IMG/VR virus record: IMGVR_UViG_3300036985_003763
Location: 1-53,196 of that record
Reading direction: 5' to 3' (one strand)
Origin: a virus
DNA: 53,196 nucleotides
Under the pieces are notes generated by a model. It was given only the letters and a program-made list of their open reading frames with translations. It did not search any database and was not told the origin of the DNA. Positions within the stretch are counted from its first letter, which is position 1. Every line of letters starts with the position of its first letter. The position numbers and the translations under genes are program-made. This document shows positions 42,803 to 48,783 of this stretch, piece after piece.

Positions 42803-42860
42803 AGTACTACCAGACGGTTACTGAAGCCGTGCGTGACCGCTAAGTCACTCTGGTAGTATT
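42803..42860. ncRNA. three-way-junction structured element
   Basis: A closing stem of 12 bp (42803-42814 with 42849-42860, one G-U) encloses two perfect hairpins: CGGTT/AAGCCG-type (42815-42819 with 42825-42829, loop ACTGA) and GTGAC/GTCAC (42833-42837 with 42844-42848, loop CGCTAA), with only three unpaired junction bases (TGC, 42830-42832). It lies in a 368-nt non-coding gap upstream of the control region. It could be an RNA, a DNA-level site or a transcript stabiliser; the transcribed strand is unknown. It lacks hammerhead or tRNA core bases. Confidence 0.5.
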
Positions 42861-42971
42861 ACTAATATATCACAAATATTAACGATTCATAACATATAAA
42901 GTTACTTCAAAACCGAAACGCATTATGGTTGCTGCTGGTGTAGTCCACATGGTAATTCTCCTAGTTAGTAA

Positions 42972-43030
42972 TGTGCAAAAAATGCACATATGTACATATT
43001 TCACTGTTTTTTATACACATCGTGTGTATA
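42972..43030. promoter_or_regulatory. cluster of three inverted repeats, operator-like
   Basis: Three dyads in 59 nt: TGTGCA-5-TGCACA (42972-42988), the 12-nt palindrome ATATGTACATAT (42988-42999) and TATACACA-3-TGTGTATA (43012-43030). All are AT-rich with TGT/ACA ends, like binding sites of a dimeric repressor. They lie upstream of the early promoter at 43085 and probably regulate it. No repressor gene is identified; the winged-helix-like 138-aa protein at 50213 is a candidate. Confidence 0.6.
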
Positions 43031-43084
43031 TGTATAGATTTTGCTCTTTTTTGTACACGTTACAATACAGAAAACCATTATTTA

Positions 43085-43093
43085 TGCTATATT
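43085..43093 (+). promoter_or_regulatory. extended -10 early promoter
   Basis: TGCTATATT (TGN plus TATATT) on the + strand with no good -35, about 42 nt before the ATG at 43135. The surrounding ATGCTATATTT resembles the late ATGCTAGAATT and ATGCTATAATT elements on the other strand. Confidence 0.55.
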
Positions 43094-43134
43094 TATTGTA
43101 CGCAGTTTTTTAATTTACAAGGAAGGTATCCATT

Positions 43135-43293
43135 ATGGCAACAGCTAAGAAAGGTCTGTATGCAAACGTTCATGCTAAACGTAAACGTATTGAAGAAGGC
43201 TCTGGCGAGAAGATGAATAAAGTAGGCTCTAAAAATGCACCTTCTGACAAAGACTTTAAAGACGCAGCTAAGACTAAAAAGAAAGGAAAGTAA
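43135..43293 (+). CDS. small basic protein, 52 aa
   Basis: A Lys-rich protein MATAKKGLYANVHAKRKRIE, then EGSGEKMNKVGSKNAPSDKD and a KKKGK end. I recall closely similar small proteins (GLYANIHAKR.RI..GSGE.MR.PGSKGAP) in many phages; they are of unknown function, probably nucleic-acid binding. An excellent ribosome site AAGGAAGG lies 8 nt before the ATG. It overlaps no gene and is followed after 1 nt by the next small protein. Confidence 0.85.
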   Translation: MATAKKGLYANVHAKRKRIEEGSGEKMNKVGSKNAPSDKDFKDAAKTKKKGK

Positions 43294-43294
43294 T

Positions 43295-43561
43295 ATGCCC
43301 ACGACTAAAGACTCTCGCTTAGAACGCGCTGGTGTGTCCGGCTACAACAAACCTAAGGCAACTCCTGGTCACCCAACTAAGTCCCACGTGGTGGTGGCCA
43401 AAGAAGGTGACCAAGTCAAGACCATTCGCTTTGGTCAGCAAGGCGTCAAGGGTAGCCCCGAAGGTAGCGCTCGTAACGACTCCTTCAAAGCACGTCACGC
43501 CAAGAACATTGCCAAGGGCAAGATGTCTGCTGCGTATTGGGCAGACAAAGTTAAGTGGTAA
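43295..43561 (+). CDS. conserved small basic phage protein, 88 aa
   Basis: Starts MPTTKDSRLERAGVSGYNKP and has SHVVVAKEGDQVKTIRFGQQ and SFKARHAKNIAKGKMSAAYW, ending ADKVKW. This is a widely conserved phage protein whose function is not established to my knowledge; the basic, glycine-rich chain and invariant ends suggest nucleic-acid or virion binding. The start at 43295 is fixed by AAGGAAAG upstream and family length; a longer in-frame start at 43235 lies inside the preceding gene. Confidence 0.88.
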   Translation: MPTTKDSRLERAGVSGYNKPKATPGHPTKSHVVVAKEGDQVKTIRFGQQGVKGSPEGSARNDSFKARHAKNIAKGKMSAAYWADKVKW

Positions 43562-43619
43562 TCCGTAACACTCAAATTCCGTAGTCTGTAACAATCCTCG
43601 TTTTATTCCACACAACCCA

Positions 43620-43759
43620 GTGCGACGTGCCTGGTACTCGGTGCAAGGTGCTGAGTACTTGGTACCTGGTGCTACGTGCTGAGTACTTGGTGCTAGGTAC
43701 TTAGTACTCCGAACCAAGCACTAGGCACCCTGAACCAAGCACCCCGTACTCCGCGCTTC
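43620..43759. repeat. heptad array 1: 20 consecutive G-N-R-C-N-N-N units
   Basis: Every seven bases from 43620 to 43759 begin with G, have a purine at position 3 and C at position 4, with variable positions 5-7: GTGCGAC at 43620, GTGCTGA at 43648 and 43676, GTACTTG at 43655 and 43683, GTGCTAG at 43690, GCACTAG at 43718, GCACCCC at 43739, GCGCTTC at 43753. The 16-nt GTGCTGAGTACTTGGT repeats at 43648 and 43676. It lies in the 568-nt space after the 88-aa gene, where I see no gene. Confidence 0.92.
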
Positions 43760-43897
43760 GTCTCGCCTAGTTAACTTTAAACGTTTAAATTAGCTTCTTT
43801 AATTCTTTGTATTTTTCTGTAGCTACTCGGCACCCCTTAGCCCCTGCATGTCAGAACCGGTTTGGGGGTGCATGGGGTCGCAAAATCAAGAAGCCAA

Positions 43898-44027
43898 GCA
43901 CGACGAAACGGCGTCGCATAGCCCTTTGCGCCTAGCGCCACGCACCTAGCACGGCGTGACGTCGCACCTTAGCGCCTTGCACCTAGCGCCACGGGCTTAG
44001 CACCATGCACCTAGCACGCCGCGCCAG
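43898..44027. repeat. heptad array 2
   Basis: Units of pattern G-N-R-C-N-N-N, mostly GCAC and GCGC: GCGCCTA at 43928, GCGCCAC at 43935 and 43986, GCACCTA at 43942, 43979 and 44007, GCACGGC at 43949, GGGCTTA at 43993, GCACGCC at 44014, GCGCCAG at 44021. About fourteen units are in two phase blocks separated by a 2-nt slip near 43963. It ends 28 nt before the ArdC promoter. A GC-rich stretch with an AACCGGTT core (43855-43862) lies between arrays 1 and 2. Confidence 0.88.
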
Positions 44028-44054
44028 TGTATATATATACATTGCAAATAGTGT

Positions 44055-44108
44055 TTGACATCATTATATATACCTGCGAAAATTCTGTTATCGCGCTGTA
44101 TCGCGCTG
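44055..44108 (+). promoter_or_regulatory. ArdC promoter with tandem 10-bp repeat at the start site
   Basis: Perfect -35 TTGACA (44055-44060), 17-nt spacer, -10 GAAAAT with TGC before it (44075-44083). TATCGCGCTG then occurs twice back to back (44089-44098 and 44099-44108), exactly where transcription should begin, like a tandem operator. The ArdC ribosome site AAGG follows. Confidence 0.65.
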
Positions 44109-44129
44109 ACTATTTGAAAGGTATACATT

Positions 44130-44981
44130 ATGACGCAAGCTATCTATCAACAAGTGACTGACACTATTATCGCTCAGCTTGAGCAAGGCGCGGAAGCATG
44201 GGCTAAATGCTGGGCGGCTAACAGCCAAGCGCCTAGCAATCTAGTAAGCGGCAAGGCATACGGCGGCATTAATAACTTAGTGCTAACACTTGCCGCCAAT
44301 GCGCGTGGCTTCACTAGCAATCAATGGGCGACTTATCAGCAACACGCCGCCGCCGGCTATCAAGTGCAGAAGGGCGAAAAAGCCACCACAATCATTTTTT
44401 ATAAGCCCGTCGCCGGTAAAGTGGACGCGGATACTGGCGACGTCACTAGCGGCTATGCCGTGCTAAAGTCATACAGCGTATTTAACTTAGCTCAAACCGA
44501 CGCGCCGGCGCAACCAGCCGCGCCGCTCGATACTTTCGAAGCCATTGCAGAATGCGAAGCGCGTATCGTGGCGACGGGCGCTGATATTAGACACGGCGGC
44601 GACCGTGCATTTTATCGCCCTGCCGATGATAGTATTACCTTGCCACCTCGCGCCAGCTTCACCACGCCAGCCCATTATTATGCCACTGCCTTTCATGAGC
44701 TAAGCCACTGGACTGGCGCGAAGCATAGACTAGCCCGTGACTTATCCGGACGGTTCGGCAATGAAGCCTACGCCGCCGAGGAACTTATCGCCGAACTAAG
44801 CGCGGCATTTCTTTGCGCGTCGCACGGCGTGACTGGTGACTTGCGCCACGCTGGTTATATTGAAAGCTGGTTGCGCGTGTTGCGCGATGATAACAAGGCT
44901 ATATTTAAAGCGGCGGCATTGGCGCAAAAAGCGGCGGACTATGTGCAAGGCGTCACGCACGCCGAAGCTGTAGCGGCTTAA
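44130..44981 (+). CDS. ardC: ArdC-family antirestriction protein
   Basis: A 283-aa protein with the two-domain ArdC layout. The N-terminal ssDNA-binding domain covers about 1-125 (VTDTIIAQLEQGAEAW, YGGINNLVLTLAA, QVQKGEKATTIIFYKP, VFNLAQTD). The C-terminal zincin-like metalloprotease domain has HELSH (189-193) and EELIAELSAAFL (217-228, Glu as third ligand). Plasmid ArdC protects incoming ssDNA and blunts restriction, so this is probably an early entry-protection gene. It is GC-richer, with more GCC/GGC/GCG codons than the late arm, flanked by heptad arrays, and closed by its own terminator. It looks horizontally acquired. Confidence 0.93.
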   Translation: MTQAIYQQVTDTIIAQLEQGAEAWAKCWAANSQAPSNLVSGKAYGGINNLVLTLAANARGFTSNQWATYQQHAAAGYQVQKGEKATTIIFYKPVAGKVDADTGDVTSGYAVLKSYSVFNLAQTDAPAQPAAPLDTFEAIAECEARIVATGADIRHGGDRAFYRPADDSITLPPRASFTTPAHYYATAFHELSHWTGAKHRLARDLSGRFGNEAYAAEELIAELSAAFLCASHGVTGDLRHAGYIESWLRVLRDDNKAIFKAAALAQKAADYVQGVTHAEAVAA

Positions 44982-45001
44982 ACACTGCCGGCAATACCCA
45001 T

Positions 45002-45031
45002 GCCCTTAGTGCGACGTGCTAGGGGCTTTTT
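45002..45031 (+). terminator. intrinsic terminator after ardC, made from repeat words
   Basis: Stem GCCCTTAG/CTAGGGGC (45002-45009 with 45019-45026, one G-U), a 9-nt loop and five T (45027-45031). The loop and right arm are heptad units (GTGCGAC at 45009, GTGCTAG at 45016). Confidence 0.85.
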
Positions 45032-45050
45032 AATGGGCGCTCAATGCATC

Positions 45051-45163
45051 GCGCTAGGTGCTAGGATACTAAGCGCCACGCACTAGGCACAATGCACTAA
45101 GCGCCACGCACTTGGCACGTCGCACTAAGGGCTAAGCACTTGACACTTTGCGCCACGCAATAC
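45051..45163. repeat. heptad array 3
   Basis: Sixteen units in near-perfect phase: GCGCTAG at 45051, GTGCTAG at 45058, an 8-nt unit at 45065, GCGCCAC at 45073, 45101 and 45150, GCACTAG at 45080, GCACTTG at 45108 and 45136, GCACTAA at 45094 and 45122, GGGCTAA at 45129. All but the last few fit G-N-R-C-N-N-N. It occupies the beginning of the 730-nt non-coding space after ardC. Confidence 0.9.
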
Positions 45164-45180
45164 CAAGCCGCTTTTTGGAA

Positions 45181-45590
45181 TGTGTGACAGTGTGCCGGCA
45201 GGCTGGCATTGCTTCCTAGTCACTCTGTCACACAATAACTTAATAAATTAAAATTTTATAGTAATACCTAGGGTTTTAGGTATTGGCTAATATCACTATT
45301 TAACCTTGTAGAATTGGACGCAAAATTGCAGTTATTTTGTGACGGCTTGCAACCCATTGATTTATATAAAATAAATCTAAGAACTTAATTTTTTAAATCT
45401 GTGATTGTGTGACAGAAAAAGTTGTAAGCTATTGATTATAAACACATTGTAATTTTAAGCTAAAAAGTGCCTAAAAAGTAAGCAAAGTATTATGTTAAAT
45501 TGGCAACAACAATCTTTTACAAAATGGCAATAAGAACAAGTAAAATAAGCATTTACAAAAACAAGCATTTATTTTGCATTTAGGTATTGA
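45181..45590. other. AT-rich, iteron-bearing non-coding region (candidate replication origin)
   Basis: No gene of useful length. TGTGTGACAG occurs at 45181 and 45406 and inverted (CTGTCACACA) at 45225; the first and inverted copies close a hairpin that encloses GCCGGC. A perfect 8-bp dyad AATACCTA-GGGTTT-TAGGTATT lies at 45263-45284, and TTTAGGTATTG recurs at 45275 and 45579. About 350 nt of strongly AT-rich sequence follows the first iterons. Direct and inverted repeats beside an AT-rich block are typical of replication origins, but no initiator binding can be shown. Confidence 0.4.
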
Positions 45591-45615
45591 CAACGTGCGA
45601 AGTGCGGCGTATCGT
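45587..45615 (+). promoter_or_regulatory. putative promoter for the small-gene operon
   Basis: TTGACA (45587-45592), 17-nt spacer, weak -10 TATCGT (45610-45615). The spacer and leader are heptad units. It would transcribe the cluster beginning at 45714. Confidence 0.45.
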
Positions 45616-45672
45616 GGTGCTTAGTGCGAAGTGCAGGGCACCAAGCACCAAGCACCAAGCACCAAGTGCAAC
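45595..45672. repeat. heptad array 4 with four tandem GCACCAA
   Basis: GTGCGAA at 45595 and 45624, GTGCGGC at 45602, an 8-nt unit at 45609, GTGCTTA at 45617, GTGCAGG at 45631, then GCACCAA four times without change (45638-45665), then GTGCAAC at 45666. The identical tandem part is the least diverged stretch of any array, suggesting recent expansion. It lies in the 5' leader of the 66-aa gene. Confidence 0.92.
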
Positions 45673-45713
45673 ACTATCGCGGCTTAGCCGCTGACTATAT
45701 AGGAGTAAACACC

Positions 45714-45914
45714 ATGGCAACATTAGCTTATAACACTTTAACAATGGGCGACATCACCAAGCTGGATATCCGGCAGGGCGATTTTACCGAGGGCGACGGT
45801 TCATATACCGAGCTGGTTATCTCTGACAAGCACGGCAACCGGTTCAGCATCACGCTTTATTCTGACGCCGAGCCGCTGGGCTTAAATATAACACGCTCAC
45901 CCAACAGAATTTAA
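45714..45914 (+). CDS. hypothetical protein, 66 aa
   Basis: A small protein beginning MATLAYNTLTMGDITKLDIR, mostly beta (YTELVISDKHGNRFSITLYS). AGGAG lies 8 nt before the ATG at 45714, which is preferred over a longer in-frame start at 45624 that would translate the heptad array. First gene of the small-protein operon; function unknown. Confidence 0.75.
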   Translation: MATLAYNTLTMGDITKLDIRQGDFTEGDGSYTELVISDKHGNRFSITLYSDAEPLGLNITRSPNRI

Positions 45915-45927
45915 AGGAGTAGACACC

Positions 45928-46344
45928 ATGGCAACAAGGGCTTTATATATCTTTGACGACGGCGTGACTGCCGTCACCGTGTATAAACACTGGGACGGAT
46001 ACCCCGAAATAAAAGGCGCGTATGGCTTTATATTTAAAGCCCTGCCGTATGCTTGGGACTTGCCGCGATATGAGGCGGACGACTTTGCGGCGGCTTTCGT
46101 GGCGGCTAATAAACTTAAAGGCGGCGGCGACGTGCGCGTGTGCAACGAGGCGACGACCAACGGCGACGTGCTAGGCATTGAGTTTACCTACACCGTTAGA
46201 CAATACGGCAATGCGCTAGTGGTAGACACGCACAGCCATTTTCACGCTGACAAGGTTTACGAACTTGTATATATAACAGCAGTGGACGGAGTGCGAGGTG
46301 CGACGCCCGTGCCACTTGATGACAATGACAACCTACCATTATAG
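45928..46344 (+). CDS. conserved phage/plasmid hypothetical protein, 138 aa
   Basis: Starts MATRALYIFDDGVTAVTVYK and has HWDGYPE, ALPYAWDLPRYEADDFAAAF and VRQYGNALVVDTHS. I recall this pattern (RALY.F.D....V..H.DGYP..A...FAWPLPRFEADEFAAAFVAANK) from many accessory-region proteins with no known role. AAAGGAG precedes the ATG by about 8 nt. Three heptad units (46291-46311) are embedded near the 3' end (encoding GVRGATPV). Confidence 0.82.
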   Translation: MATRALYIFDDGVTAVTVYKHWDGYPEIKGAYGFIFKALPYAWDLPRYEADDFAAAFVAANKLKGGGDVRVCNEATTNGDVLGIEFTYTVRQYGNALVVDTHSHFHADKVYELVYITAVDGVRGATPVPLDDNDNLPL

Positions 46345-46355
46345 GAGTGATACCC

Positions 46356-46877
46356 ATGCTTAACTATGAAATTGAAACAGACGACCACAGTTTTAGCCCA
46401 CGCGAATGGGACAATCTAGGCGTAATAGTCACATGGCACAGGCGCTATGGCTTAGGCGACCAACAACCAACCCATGCACCAAGCGAGTGGCTGGACAATC
46501 TAAAAGCGCGTGATCCAAGCGCCATTGTGATACCGGTTTATATGTATGAGCACGGCGGCATAACCATAAGCACGTCGCCCTTTAATTGCCGGTTTGACAG
46601 TGGACAGCTAGGCTACATTTATACAACACTAGACCGCGCTAAGCAATTTAGAGTGCAAGCGTGGAAACGCTGGACTAAAGCGCGACGTGCGGAGTGCGAG
46701 GCTGTATTGCACAGGGAAATTGCGGAGTATGACCAGTTTTTGCGTGGCGACGTTTACAGCTACAAAATACTGGACGACGGCGAAGTGTTGGACAGCGCCG
46801 GCGGATACTATGACCGCGACGAGTGCGAGGCGGACGCGCAAGCGATTATCGACAACCTACTATTAAAGGCGGCGTAA
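46356..46877 (+). CDS. conserved hypothetical protein, 173 aa
   Basis: Starts MLNYEIETDDHSFSPREWDN. Motifs: NLGVIVTWHRRYGLGDQ, VIPVYMYEHGGITISTSPF, DSGQLGYIYTTLDRAK and QFLRGDVYSYKILD, matching an accessory phage protein family of unknown function with invariant W(D/E)NLG, HRRY.LGD and SGQ(V/L)GYIY. The ATG at 46356 after GGAG is preferred over a GTG at 46347. Three heptad units (46680-46700) encode ARRAECEA. Confidence 0.82.
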   Translation: MLNYEIETDDHSFSPREWDNLGVIVTWHRRYGLGDQQPTHAPSEWLDNLKARDPSAIVIPVYMYEHGGITISTSPFNCRFDSGQLGYIYTTLDRAKQFRVQAWKRWTKARRAECEAVLHREIAEYDQFLRGDVYSYKILDDGEVLDSAGGYYDRDECEADAQAIIDNLLLKAA

Positions 46878-46879
46878 TC

Positions 46880-47494
46880 ATGCAAACCATTCAATTCATG
46901 CCTAAGCTTAGCGCGACCGGCAAAATGCCGTGCGCCAGCTTCAGTATACCGGCGCAAGCGTGTAAGACCGGCGGCAAGCTGGTTAAAATTAAGGGTTCAG
47001 TGTGCTCTGACTGTTACGCGCTCAAGGGTTCGTATCGTTACCCTACTGTTATGGCGCACCGAAGCCACAATCTTAATTCAATGGCGAACTTGGACGACTG
47101 GACGGCTAATATGATTAAGCTAATCCACAGCACCAACGAAACGGGATACTTTCGCTGGTTTGATAGTGGCGACGTGCAAAGTGCGAAGCACTTGGAAGCC
47201 ATTATTGATATCGCCGAAGCCCTGCCGGACGTGCGCTTTTGGTTACCGACCAAGGAAGCCGGCATAATTAAGCGCAACAAGCGTGACGTGCCGGACAACC
47301 TAGCCATAAGACTATCAATGCCAATGATTGACCAGCCGCCAACGGGCGCGTGGAAGCTGACCAGCACAGTGCGAAGTGCTAAGGGCGACGTGCAGGGTGC
47401 GCAGTGCAAAGCACCAAGCAACAACGGCAAGTGCGGGACGTGCCGCGACTGCTGGGATACAAGCATAGCTAACATAACTTACATTAAACACTAA
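46880..47494 (+). CDS. Gp88-like protein with Cys clusters
   Basis: A 204-aa protein of the family named after mycobacteriophage gene product 88. Signature Cys are C18 and C28 (KMPCASFSIPAQACKTG), C42/C45 in GSVCSDCYALKGSY, and a C-terminal set in NGKCGTCRDCW (about 184-194). The Cys clusters suggest a metal or iron-sulphur centre; the function is not established. ATG 46880 is only 2 nt after the previous stop. The coding sequence contains heptad runs at 47174-47194 and 47369-47424; the latter encodes SAKGDVQGAQCKAPS just before the C-terminal Cys cluster. Whether this disturbs a conserved loop is an open question. Confidence 0.85.
   Translation: MQTIQFMPKLSATGKMPCASFSIPAQACKTGGKLVKIKGSVCSDCYALKGSYRYPTVMAHRSHNLNSMANLDDWTANMIKLIHSTNETGYFRWFDSGDVQSAKHLEAIIDIAEALPDVRFWLPTKEAGIIKRNKRDVPDNLAIRLSMPMIDQPPTGAWKLTSTVRSAKGDVQGAQCKAPSNNGKCGTCRDCWDTSIANITYIKH
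47369..47424. repeat. heptad run of eight units inside the Gp88-like gene
   Basis: GTGCGAA at 47369, GTGCTAA at 47376, GGGCGAC at 47383, GTGCAGG at 47390, GTGCGCA at 47397, GTGCAAA at 47404, GCACCAA at 47411 and GCAACAA at 47418, all in phase and open in the gene's reading frame. Seven of eight fit GNRC+NNN. The words match arrays 1-4. Confidence 0.8.
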
Positions 47495-47507
47495 GGGAGT
47501 AAACAAC

Positions 47508-47681
47508 ATGGAAATGAAACTAGACAACGTATTGAAAGCATTGGACTACATTATAGACAATGAATATAACCACTATTTAGAGTGCGTGGACGACGACAAC
47601 GAGGCGACCGTGCAAAGCCACATATATTTAACTGCCGTGGACGCCAAAACCGACTTAAACCGCTATTTTAACTTTATGTAA
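47508..47681 (+). CDS. hypothetical acidic protein, 57 aa
   Basis: Acidic helical mini-protein beginning MEMKLDNVLKALDYIIDNEY, preceded by AAGGGAG about 8 nt before the ATG. Part of a chain of short, closely spaced early genes. No family recognised. Confidence 0.65.
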   Translation: MEMKLDNVLKALDYIIDNEYNHYLECVDDDNEATVQSHIYLTAVDAKTDLNRYFNFM

Positions 47682-47695
47682 GGGAGTGACTAACA

Positions 47696-47890
47696 ATGAC
47701 CGACAACGCTAACAAAATAAACAGCATTATTGCCTACAACCTAGACTTATGCCAATCAGACAGCAGTTTTAACGACCAATTTGTATATGACTTGCTAATG
47801 TATGGTTTTAAAGGGCTGGCTAACATGACCGACGCCGAGCTGGACAAGGAACTGGCGCAATGTGACTTTGATACATCAACGGAGGTATAA
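47696..47890 (+). CDS. hypothetical acidic protein, 64 aa
   Basis: Starts MTDNANKINSIIAYNLDLCQ; Asp/Asn-rich and predicted helical, ending TDAELDKELAQCDFDTSTEV. Ribosome site AAGGGAG upstream; the stop lies 2 nt before the next ATG. Function unknown. Confidence 0.65.
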   Translation: MTDNANKINSIIAYNLDLCQSDSSFNDQFVYDLLMYGFKGLANMTDAELDKELAQCDFDTSTEV

Positions 47891-47892
47891 CA

Positions 47893-48084
47893 ATGACATT
47901 ACACGATAACATAAGCTGGTGCGTGAGCCGCCTAGTGGATAATTACGAGTGGCAGGATATTATAGACTATGAGAACTGGCTGGACTTACAAGCTACTTTA
48001 ACTAACGCAATAATGGCGGACACGCGCCTAGCCAATCAAGTTTTAAAGGTATGCCTAGACGAAGGCATAATTGAGGAGGAATAA
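47893..48084 (+). CDS. hypothetical protein, 63 aa
   Basis: Starts MTLHDNISWCVSRLVDNYEW, helical and acidic (IDYENWLDLQATLTNAI). GGAGG lies in the end of the preceding gene. Coupled by 2- and 3-nt gaps to its neighbours. No family recognised. Confidence 0.65.
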   Translation: MTLHDNISWCVSRLVDNYEWQDIIDYENWLDLQATLTNAIMADTRLANQVLKVCLDEGIIEEE

Positions 48085-48087
48085 ATT

Positions 48088-48270
48088 ATGGTTACCAATC
48101 CAGCATTAAACGAAGCATTATCAGACTTAGACCAAGCGCAACGACTACTTGAAAACGTTTACGGTTACGCCCAAGACATAAGGAACGGCGAGCTAGAACG
48201 GCTTATGAGCGTGGCAGACAGTTGCATTATTGACGCAATAAACAGCATAAATAAAATACATTCATCTTAA
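48088..48270 (+). CDS. hypothetical helical protein, 60 aa
   Basis: Starts MVTNPALNEALSDLDQAQRL; a likely two-helix acidic protein (GELERLMSVADSCIIDAINS). Strong GAGGAGG upstream, inside the end of the previous gene. Function unknown. Confidence 0.65.
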   Translation: MVTNPALNEALSDLDQAQRLLENVYGYAQDIRNGELERLMSVADSCIIDAINSINKIHSS

Positions 48271-48283
48271 AGGAGTTTTAATC

Positions 48284-48565
48284 ATGGACTACGGACTATT
48301 TGCAGATAGGTTCAAGCCTATTCAGAACTTTATAGACGCCAGCGCCAGCCTAGACGGTGTTATGTTTGAAACCTACGGCGACGAACTAGACTATGTTAAG
48401 GCGCAACCCGATAACAAAATATGGACGTATTGCGACGACGGTGACAACGGTTACCTATCGCAGGGCTATCATATAGTAAACCGGCTGGGCTATGTTATAT
48501 GTGCCAACCCTTGGACAGACGGCGACGACGAAGTGCACTTATATTCAGAAAAGGACTTTAACTAA
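48284..48565 (+). CDS. hypothetical acidic protein, 93 aa
   Basis: Starts MDYGLFADRFKPIQNFIDAS, with an aromatic and acidic second half (IWTYCDDGDNGYLSQGYHIV, then NRLGYVICANPWTDGDDEVH). AAAGGAG lies 8-9 nt before the ATG. Reminiscent of small accessory phage proteins but not assigned; an acidic DNA-mimic role is a possibility only because of charge. Confidence 0.68.
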   Translation: MDYGLFADRFKPIQNFIDASASLDGVMFETYGDELDYVKAQPDNKIWTYCDDGDNGYLSQGYHIVNRLGYVICANPWTDGDDEVHLYSEKDFN

Positions 48566-48566
48566 A

Positions 48567-48779
48567 ATGAACTTTGAATTTGAGCACCAAGGTTACTTAG
48601 TGACCGCTAATGTTACCGAAACTTACGACGGCTACGGCACTGGCGACAGCCCGACATTGTATGAAGTAAATATCCGTAAGGTTTTGGATTTGGACGGCGA
48701 CAACGTAAAGCAAAGCGAGCTAGGCGACGGCTTTATTGACGAGCTAGAGGACGAAGCTATCAGAGTATATAAAGGATAA
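48567..48779 (+). CDS. small acidic protein, paralogue 1 of a tandem pair
   Basis: A 70-aa protein starting MNFEFEHQGYLVTANVTETY. The neighbouring 71-aa protein (48784) shares FE..GYLVTA.V.E..D.YGTG.S.T.YEV.I.K and an acidic FIDE...EAI.V.K-like end, so the two arose by tandem duplication. ATG 48567 is 1 nt after the previous stop; the longer in-frame start at 48492 lies inside that gene. Unknown function. Confidence 0.7.
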   Translation: MNFEFEHQGYLVTANVTETYDGYGTGDSPTLYEVNIRKVLDLDGDNVKQSELGDGFIDELEDEAIRVYKG

Positions 48780-48783
48780 AACT

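Noticed and set aside
42803-42860. tRNA, hammerhead ribozyme or group I intron piece
   Set aside because: No TTC loop or acceptor end, no CTGATGA/GAAA core, and neither terminase gene is interrupted; only the stems are supported.
43620-43759. CRISPR array
   Set aside because: Units are 7 nt with no spacer/repeat alternation and no cas genes nearby.
45181-45234. CRP-type site (TGTGA...TCACA)
   Set aside because: The half-sites are about 40 nt apart instead of the short spacing CRP needs; read as an inverted iteron pair.
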